From assembly GCA_963808105.1 (NCBI GenBank), contig CAWEEH010000003.1, positions 930,001 through 994,000 of the forward strand: 64,000 bases of DNA. The letters are read 5' to 3'. The position numbers and the translations under genes were made by a program. Below the pieces are notes generated by a model. It had not been told where the DNA came from and searched no databases. It worked only from the letters and a program-made list of their open reading frames with translations. The DNA is from JAAYBF01 sp963808105. Its GTDB lineage: Bacteria > Actinomycetota > Thermoleophilia > Solirubrobacterales > Thermoleophilaceae. This document shows, piece by piece, positions 59,300-64,000 of the stretch. Numbering within the stretch: the first letter of the stretch is position 1; the number at the start of each line of letters is the position of its first letter.

Positions 59300-60777
59300 G
59301 CCGACGCCTCCTCGACCGGGGGCGGACGACGCCGCAGCACGGCTCCGAACACCTTCAGATCCTCTGGGTAGGCCAGCCGCTCGAAGGCCAGGAAGACGAT
59401 GGCGTAGGCGATGAAACCCGCCACCCCGGCGGCGATGTCGGGAAGGCCGGTCACCACCACCGTGCCCGCCATGGCCAACCCTCCCGCCGCGGCGGCGCCC
59501 AGCGGGCGCAGCAGCCGCACCCGGCCGGTCATGGACCGCACGAGCACGAACCCGAGCACGAAGAGCATGAAGGCCGAGATGGCCGCCACCGCGGCCGCGC
59601 CGGAGGCCCCGTAGGCGGGGATCACCACGAGGTTGGCCACGACGTTCACAACGAGCACGACGCCCACCACACGTGCAAAGGCGAGGGGTTTCTCGCGAGC
59701 TATCACCAGGATCGCCGCAAGGTCGTTGATGCCCACGAACACCACCATCGCGCCAAGGAAGCGCAGCGGCTCCACCGCCGCCTCGTAGCCCGAGCCATAG
59801 AAGAGGTCGATGATCGGCTCGGCGAACAGCGTGAACGTGAGGCCGATGGGCACCAGGACGGCGGCCGTGACCTTCGTGCCCAGCTCGAAGCCGGCGGCGA
59901 TCGCGGGGGGCCCGCCGCCCTGGGCCGCGAACCAGGGCAGCATCGCGGCCGAGATCGCCCAGCCGATGAAGAAGGTCGCCTCGACCAGGCGGAACGCGGC
60001 TCCGAAGAAGCCCACGTCGCGATTGCCCTCATCCGAGAGGAACGAGAGCAGCGTCTGGTCGATCTTGCCGAGCGCGCCCAGCAGCACGGCCACCGCGCCG
60101 ATCGGGATGCCGGCCGAGATGAGCGCCCGCCACTTCGAACGGTCGATGCGCGGCCGGATCGTCACCACCAGCCGCTGCATGGCCACGGTGGCCACCGCGA
60201 AGCCCACCAGCGCGCTGACCAGCATGACCACCGACACGAGCACCAGTCCACCGCCGGAGAGCACGACCGTGACCCCCGCCACCGCCGTGAGCACCCGCTG
60301 CACGATCAGCGCAACCGCCACCACCTCCTGGCGCTGGTAGGCCTGCAGCACCGCGCTCCAGGTGCGGCCGAGGTTCTCGACCGCCACCGCCGCCCCCACG
60401 AGCAGCACCACCAGCTGCACCTCGCCGGAGTAGTCGAGGGCGATCACGATCGCCTCTCCCAGCAGGACGAGGATGACCGAGAGCGCCAGCTTGATCGCCA
60501 TCACATTGCTGGCGTACTCGTGCACCCGCTCGCGGTCGCGCGCAACGTCGCGGGCGATCAGCTCCTCCGTGCCAAAGCCCGCGGGCAGGGTCATGACGAT
60601 CATGAACGAGAGCGCGAAGATCAGATCGCCGAAGAGGGCCGCTCCCAGCTCGCGCGCCACAACAAGGAAGAAGACGACCGACGCGAGCTTGGCCACGACC
60701 TCCCCCACCGTGCGTGCCGCCGCGTTCCAGGCGACGAGCCGCGACGGGCTCGCCTCGGCACCCGACACGTCCGTCAC
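59296..60777 (-). CDS. Wzx-type polysaccharide flippase, second copy
   Basis: 493 residues from a GTG at 60777 overlapping the methyltransferase TGA (GTGA). About 12-14 helices: RTVGEVVAKLASVVFFLVVA, AGFGTEELIARDVARD, LQAYQRQEVVAVALIVQRVL, and AGIPIGAVAVLLGALGKIDQ. Clear paralog of the flippase at 54527, with the same helix order and loop motifs. It lies in a run of six tightly packed minus-strand genes. Two flippases suggest two repeat-unit types or functional redundancy. Confidence 0.82.
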   Translation of the reverse strand: MTDVSGAEASPSRLVAWNAAARTVGEVVAKLASVVFFLVVARELGAALFGDLIFALSFMIVMTLPAGFGTEELIARDVARDRERVHEYASNVMAIKLALSVILVLLGEAIVIALDYSGEVQLVVLLVGAAVAVENLGRTWSAVLQAYQRQEVVAVALIVQRVLTAVAGVTVVLSGGGLVLVSVVMLVSALVGFAVATVAMQRLVVTIRPRIDRSKWRALISAGIPIGAVAVLLGALGKIDQTLLSFLSDEGNRDVGFFGAAFRLVEATFFIGWAISAAMLPWFAAQGGGPPAIAAGFELGTKVTAAVLVPIGLTFTLFAEPIIDLFYGSGYEAAVEPLRFLGAMVVFVGINDLAAILVIAREKPLAFARVVGVVLVVNVVANLVVIPAYGASGAAAVAAISAFMLFVLGFVLVRSMTGRVRLLRPLGAAAAGGLAMAGTVVVTGLPDIAAGVAGFIAYAIVFLAFERLAYPEDLKVFGAVLRRRPPPVEEASA

Positions 60778-61634
60778 CCCCCGCGCTCGAACAAGGCGAC
60801 GCTCGTACCGGGCGGTCGGTAGAAGTGCCTGGCCGGGCGCTCGAGGAAATACGCGTGGCGCCCGTCGCGCTCCTCGGAGAGCTCGCGCAGCACGGGCAGC
60901 ATGAGCCCGCTGCAATCCACCAGATAGAGGGGATCGGCGGCGTTCGCGAGGGCCAGCCCGAACTCGAAGCGCTGGAAGCCCTCCTCGTGCACGGAGTCGT
61001 GAATGAGCATGTCGACCTCGCGGCCACGCAGCGCGGGCTCGAGGTCGGTGAGGATGTCCCCGAACACGGGCTCCCAGCGCCCGCGCAGGCGCTCGGGGAC
61101 GATCCAGCCCGCCTCGGGATCGAGGTCGACCGATACCAGCCGGCCGTCCACCCCATCGGCCGCGTTGCGCTCCAGCGCGCGCAGGAGCATGAGCGAGCCG
61201 AGGCCGTCGAAGATCCCCGTCTCCACCACGAGCCGCGGCTTCACGGCTCGCGCGACCACGTACCAGAGCAGCCTGTTGCCGAGCGGCAACCGCCACTTGG
61301 CGTCGATTCGGAGCAGAGTGCGGCGGCGCAGCCGCGCGCCGAGCTCTGGGTCGCCATCGGTCTCGGCCAGGTATGCCGCCGCGTCCGAGGGTGGGATGTC
61401 CAGCAGCGAGGCGCAGAACGCCACGAGCTCCTCGCGGTTGCCGAGCTCATAGCTGTAGCTGTGGGTCTCCGGGTCGAGGAGCACGAACCGGGCCACGTTG
61501 ACCGGGTCCTCCCGAAACCGGGCGCCCTCCTCACGCACCCGGCGGGCCTTTAGGAGGAAGCGGAAGCGTCCCATCCGCCGGATCCGCGCGGCCAGGCCCG
61601 GCATCCGGTTCTTCACGCTGTCCCTCAGGCTCAT
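60774..61634 (-). CDS. Class I SAM-dependent methyltransferase-like protein, copy 1
   Basis: 286 residues from ATG 61634 (MSLRDSVKNRMPGLAARIRR). A GRFRFLLKARRVREEGARFR lead, then VVETGIFDGLGSLMLLRALE (SAM motif I, VxTGxxxGxGS), GRLVSVDLDPEAGWIVPERL (motif II region) and VDMLIHDSVHEEGFQRFEFG (acidic SAM/metal loop). Such proteins resemble the class I methyltransferases found in glycan loci that may O-methylate sugars. Its ATG overlaps the FkbM TGA (ATGA). A close paralog is at 62493. Substrate unknown. Confidence 0.72.
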   Translation of the reverse strand: MSLRDSVKNRMPGLAARIRRMGRFRFLLKARRVREEGARFREDPVNVARFVLLDPETHSYSYELGNREELVAFCASLLDIPPSDAAAYLAETDGDPELGARLRRRTLLRIDAKWRLPLGNRLLWYVVARAVKPRLVVETGIFDGLGSLMLLRALERNAADGVDGRLVSVDLDPEAGWIVPERLRGRWEPVFGDILTDLEPALRGREVDMLIHDSVHEEGFQRFEFGLALANAADPLYLVDCSGLMLPVLRELSEERDGRHAYFLERPARHFYRPPGTSVALFERGG

Positions 61635-62440
61635 TTCAGCCCGATCACGAAGCCCCCCCACCAGAGAGGCTCGAGGCGGGTGCGAAACCCGAGCCGCTCC
61701 AGATCGGCCGCGCAGTCGTGCTCGGTGTAACCGGTCTCGGGGTGCAGCTCGACCTTGATGGCGCGAACCTGCTCCGCCCACTCGGTGTCGCGGGCCAGCA
61801 CCCGTCGCTCGGTGCCCTCGATGTCCATCAGCATGAAGTCGATCGGGCCGTCCGGCTTCTCGCGCTCCAGCAGGGAGTTGAGCGAGATGGCGGGCATGGC
61901 CTCCAGCTCCGGCGGATCGTCCGGCCGGCGGGCGCGCACCGTGAGCCCGTACTCCTGCCCGCCCTCGACCACGATCTCGCCGTCCTCGTCCCAGATCGCG
62001 GCCTCGACCAGCTTGCAGCGGTCCTCCAGCCCCTCCAGGTTGCGTCGCGCCACGACCAGGTTGCGCGGGTCGGGCTCGACCCCGATCAGCTCGGCGCCCG
62101 GATAGCGCAGGGCCAGGTCCACCAGCCCGACCGCCACATTGGTGCCCAGCTCCCAGATACGACGCAGGTCGCCGGAACGGATCTCCTTGGGGGGCAGCTG
62201 ATAGCGGAAGATGAAGTCATCGGCGATCACGTCGATGTCCGTGGTGCCCGGCCGGAGGTGGATCGCTCTTCCGTCGAGCGCCCGCATCCGGATCGGGACC
62301 GGCTCGCCGGCCGCTCCCCCGGCCCCGTCCCCCTTCATCAGGGCGCGCAGCGCCTGGCGGCCCTCGCGATCCGAGGCCACCGTGGGCATCGTCGCGAGCA
62401 CCCGCGCACGGTCTCTCCAGGCGCTTAGGCGGTCGCGCAT
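61631..62440 (-). CDS. FkbM-family methyltransferase
   Basis: 269 residues from ATG 62440 (MRDRLSAWRDRARVLATMPT). The FkbM domain shows IWELGTNVAVGLVDLALRYP (motif I), ELIGVEPDPRNLVVARRNLE, VEAAIWDEDGEIVVEGG and FMLMDIEGTERRVLARDTEW (the DIEG motif). FkbM enzymes put methyl groups on sugar or polyketide hydroxyls with SAM. It pairs by an ATGA overlap with the downstream class I methyltransferase gene. Acceptor unknown, probably the surface glycan. Confidence 0.8.
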   Translation of the reverse strand: MRDRLSAWRDRARVLATMPTVASDREGRQALRALMKGDGAGGAAGEPVPIRMRALDGRAIHLRPGTTDIDVIADDFIFRYQLPPKEIRSGDLRRIWELGTNVAVGLVDLALRYPGAELIGVEPDPRNLVVARRNLEGLEDRCKLVEAAIWDEDGEIVVEGGQEYGLTVRARRPDDPPELEAMPAISLNSLLEREKPDGPIDFMLMDIEGTERRVLARDTEWAEQVRAIKVELHPETGYTEHDCAADLERLGFRTRLEPLWWGGFVIGLK

Positions 62441-62492
62441 GGGGCGCGACGCTAGCAATCGCCCCAGACCCGACCGAATGCCGGAGGCGGCG

Positions 62493-63407
62493 CTAGGCCT
62501 CGGCGACCGGCACGGCTTTGCCCTCGCTCCGAAAGCGCCCGGTGCGCTGCGCAGCGCCACTCGAGCGGAACACCGCGACCGCGGTTCCGGGCGGCCTGTA
62601 GAAGTGGTTGCGCGGGCGCTCCTGGAACACCTGGTGCTCGCCACCCCGCGCCGTGCACAGTTCGCGCAGCACTGGGAGCTCCCGGCCGCTCGAGTCGATC
62701 ACGTAGAGGTCGCTCGCGGCATGGGCGAGGGCGAGGCCGAACTCGAACCGCTGCAGCGGCTCGTTGTGGTCGGACTCGTGGATGAAGAGATCGATGTCCT
62801 GGCCCTCGAGCGCCGGCTCGAGGTCGGCCTCGATGTCCCCGAACACAGGGGTCCAGCGATCGCGCAGCCGCTCGGGGACCAGCCATCCACTGGCAGGGTC
62901 GAAGTCGATCGAGATCAGGCGGCCCTCGACGCCCTCTTCGGCGTTGCGCGCCAGTGCCCGCAGGAGCATGAGCGACCCCAGGCCATGGTAGATCCCGGTC
63001 TCCACGGTGAGCTTCGGCTTCACGGCGCGGACGAGGGCGTACCAGAGCAACCTGTTGCCGAGCGGCATCTCGCGCTTGGAGTCGATCCGCCAGCGAACCC
63101 GGCGGGTGAGCTCAGTGGCCAGCTCGGGATCGTTCAGCGCCTCGTCCACGTGCGCGGCGGCCTCCTCCGGGGAGCTGTCCGTGCAGCGCGCGATGAACTC
63201 GCAGAGCTCGTCGACGTTGGCCAGCTCGTAGCTGTAGCTGTGCGTCTCGGGGTCGAGCAGCACGAAGCGCAGCACGTTGACCGGGTCCTCGCGCAGGCTC
63301 ACGCCTTCATCGCGCACCTGCCGGGCCTTCAACAGGAAGCGAAAGCGGCCGAGCTTCCGTACCAGCGCCACCATCCATGGCGACTTGAGCTTTTCCTTGA
63401 TCCTGAT
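62493..63407 (-). CDS. Class I SAM-dependent methyltransferase-like protein, copy 2
   Basis: About 305 residues and a close paralog of the protein at 60774: GRFRFLLKARQVRDEGVSLR, VETGIYHGLGSLMLLRALAR, GRLISIDFDPASGWLVPERL, IDLFIHESDHNEPLQRFEFG, ending with an extra basic tail. No ATG/GTG/TTG exists at the position matching the paralog start; an ATC at 63407 lies exactly 7 nt from a GGAGGG, so either AUC initiates or one base is wrong. Probable glycan O-methyltransferase. Confidence 0.7.
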   Translation of the reverse strand: MRIKEKLKSPWMVALVRKLGRFRFLLKARQVRDEGVSLREDPVNVLRFVLLDPETHSYSYELANVDELCEFIARCTDSSPEEAAAHVDEALNDPELATELTRRVRWRIDSKREMPLGNRLLWYALVRAVKPKLTVETGIYHGLGSLMLLRALARNAEEGVEGRLISIDFDPASGWLVPERLRDRWTPVFGDIEADLEPALEGQDIDLFIHESDHNEPLQRFEFGLALAHAASDLYVIDSSGRELPVLRELCTARGGEHQVFQERPRNHFYRPPGTAVAVFRSSGAAQRTGRFRSEGKAVPVAEA

Positions 63408-63483
63408 TGCAAATCCCTCCGTAGGCAGGACACCGTAGGCCAGACGGCCGGATCCCGCCAGCCCCCGACCCCGGGGAGGCGGG

Positions 63484-64000
63484 CTAGCCGCGCGCCCGGA
63501 ACAGGATCGACTGGCCTCGCCCGGCGGGATACGGCGGCACGTCCTGCGACGGTTCCGTGTGCGGCCAGAGGCCGTGGTGCAGCGTGTAGCCGCCCTGAGC
63601 CTCGTAGCCCAGATCGAGAATCCGCTGGTAGAACGCGGCGCCCGAGCTCCCCGCCCTGACCAGGTGGTCCTCCTCGATCTCAACGAACAGGTACTCGGGA
63701 CGCATGCGCTCGAAGAACTCCCGCCCGCCGTCCAGCACCGCCGGCTCGTGGCCCTCCACGTCGACCTTGACCAGGCGCACCGGTCCCTCGAGGCCGGCGG
63801 TCGCGGCGTCGAGGGTGTTCATCGGAACCTCGATTGATTCGACCTGGGCCTCCGCCGGGAGGTGCGCGCTCGCGTGGCCCGAGTATCCGTCCAGGCTCTC
63901 AGTGAACAACGTGAGCGTTCCGGGCTCATCCGACAGCCCTTCGTTGTGCACGGTCACCCGATCGGTGAGCTCGGGGTTCAGCGCAAGGCTTGTCTCGAGA
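63484..64000 (-). CDS. FkbM-family methyltransferase (5' end outside window)
   Basis: C-terminal part of about 171 residues, open to the right edge. LETSLALNPELTDRVTVHNE precedes GTLTLFTESLDGYSGHASAH, ESIEVPMNTLDAATAGLEGP, VRLVKVDVEGHEPAVLDGGR (the DVEG motif) and PEYLFVEIEEDHLVRAGSSG. Typical FkbM C-terminal half; the SAM motif I lies outside the window. It repeats the alternation of FkbM and class I methyltransferase genes at this end of the locus. Confidence 0.78.
   Translation of the reverse strand, partial: LETSLALNPELTDRVTVHNEGLSDEPGTLTLFTESLDGYSGHASAHLPAEAQVESIEVPMNTLDAATAGLEGPVRLVKVDVEGHEPAVLDGGREFFERMRPEYLFVEIEEDHLVRAGSSGAAFYQRILDLGYEAQGGYTLHHGLWPHTEPSQDVPPYPAGRGQSILFRARG

Noticed and set aside
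1..64000. tRNA, rRNA, insertion sequences, integrases, phage or CRISPR elements
   Set aside because: None recognised on either strand; the divergent polysaccharide genes are chromosomal accessory content without visible mobility genes.

Overview
This 64 kb window is GC-rich bacterial chromosome, dense in genes. It most resembles an actinobacterium of the class Thermoleophilia (Solirubrobacterales-like). The evidence is a deazaflavin (F420) synthase fragment, a crotonyl-CoA carboxylase/reductase with an ethylmalonyl-CoA mutase, a class E-type sortase, Arg-rich C-terminal tails on secreted proteins, many ATGA/GTGA stop-start overlaps and apparently leaderless TAnnnT-N7-12-start promoters. No rRNA, tRNA, CRISPR array, insertion sequence or phage gene was seen. 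Taxonomy is inferred from gene content only.

Layout. 0-11.2 kb: cofG fragment, aquaporin, a damaged substrate-binding protein gene, a secreted propeller-like protein, a large secreted S8 protease, two small conserved genes, and a tight metal operon (multicopper oxidase, ZIP transporter, DtxR-type regulator). 11.2-11.7 kb: gene-poor and degenerate. 11.7-18.5 kb: SnoaL-like proteins, a YgfZ-like protein, a methyltransferase-like membrane protein, a secreted GH31 glycosidase, an acyltransferase and a lipoprotein. 18.5-25.5 kb: a coiled-coil PD-(D/E)XK-like protein, a GST-like protein, a MarR/MFS efflux pair, a second MFS gene, then ccr with a coupled small gene. 25.5-33.3 kb: cupin, clpS, MBL hydrolase, ethylmalonyl-CoA mutase, M1 aminopeptidase, MeaB GTPase, MobA-like protein.

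33.3-64 kb is mainly a surface-polysaccharide locus: sortase and an LPFTG substrate, two Wzy-like polymerases/ligases, a polyprenyl-phosphate sugar transferase, a BY-kinase, two Wzx flippases, several glycosyltransferases, a deacetylase and a run of methyltransferases. Inside it are four tandem paralogous secreted glycosidase-like proteins (38.2-44.1 kb). The last two are each preceded by a GEMM-I (cyclic di-GMP class I type) riboswitch. A ydaO-type (cyclic di-AMP) riboswitch precedes a secreted CAP-domain gene at 49.8 kb. The locus is interrupted at 50.2-54.6 kb by a carbon module: MaoC hydratase, malyl-CoA lyase-like protein, a SucC/SucD-like CoA ligase and a small ferredoxin. With ccr, ecm and meaB this suggests the ethylmalonyl-CoA pathway of acetyl-CoA assimilation.

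Data quality: at least a dozen genes are broken by frameshifts. Most are explained by one extra G or C beside a G/C run, which looks like draft or metagenome sequence error rather than biology. Such genes are listed over their full span with the break noted.
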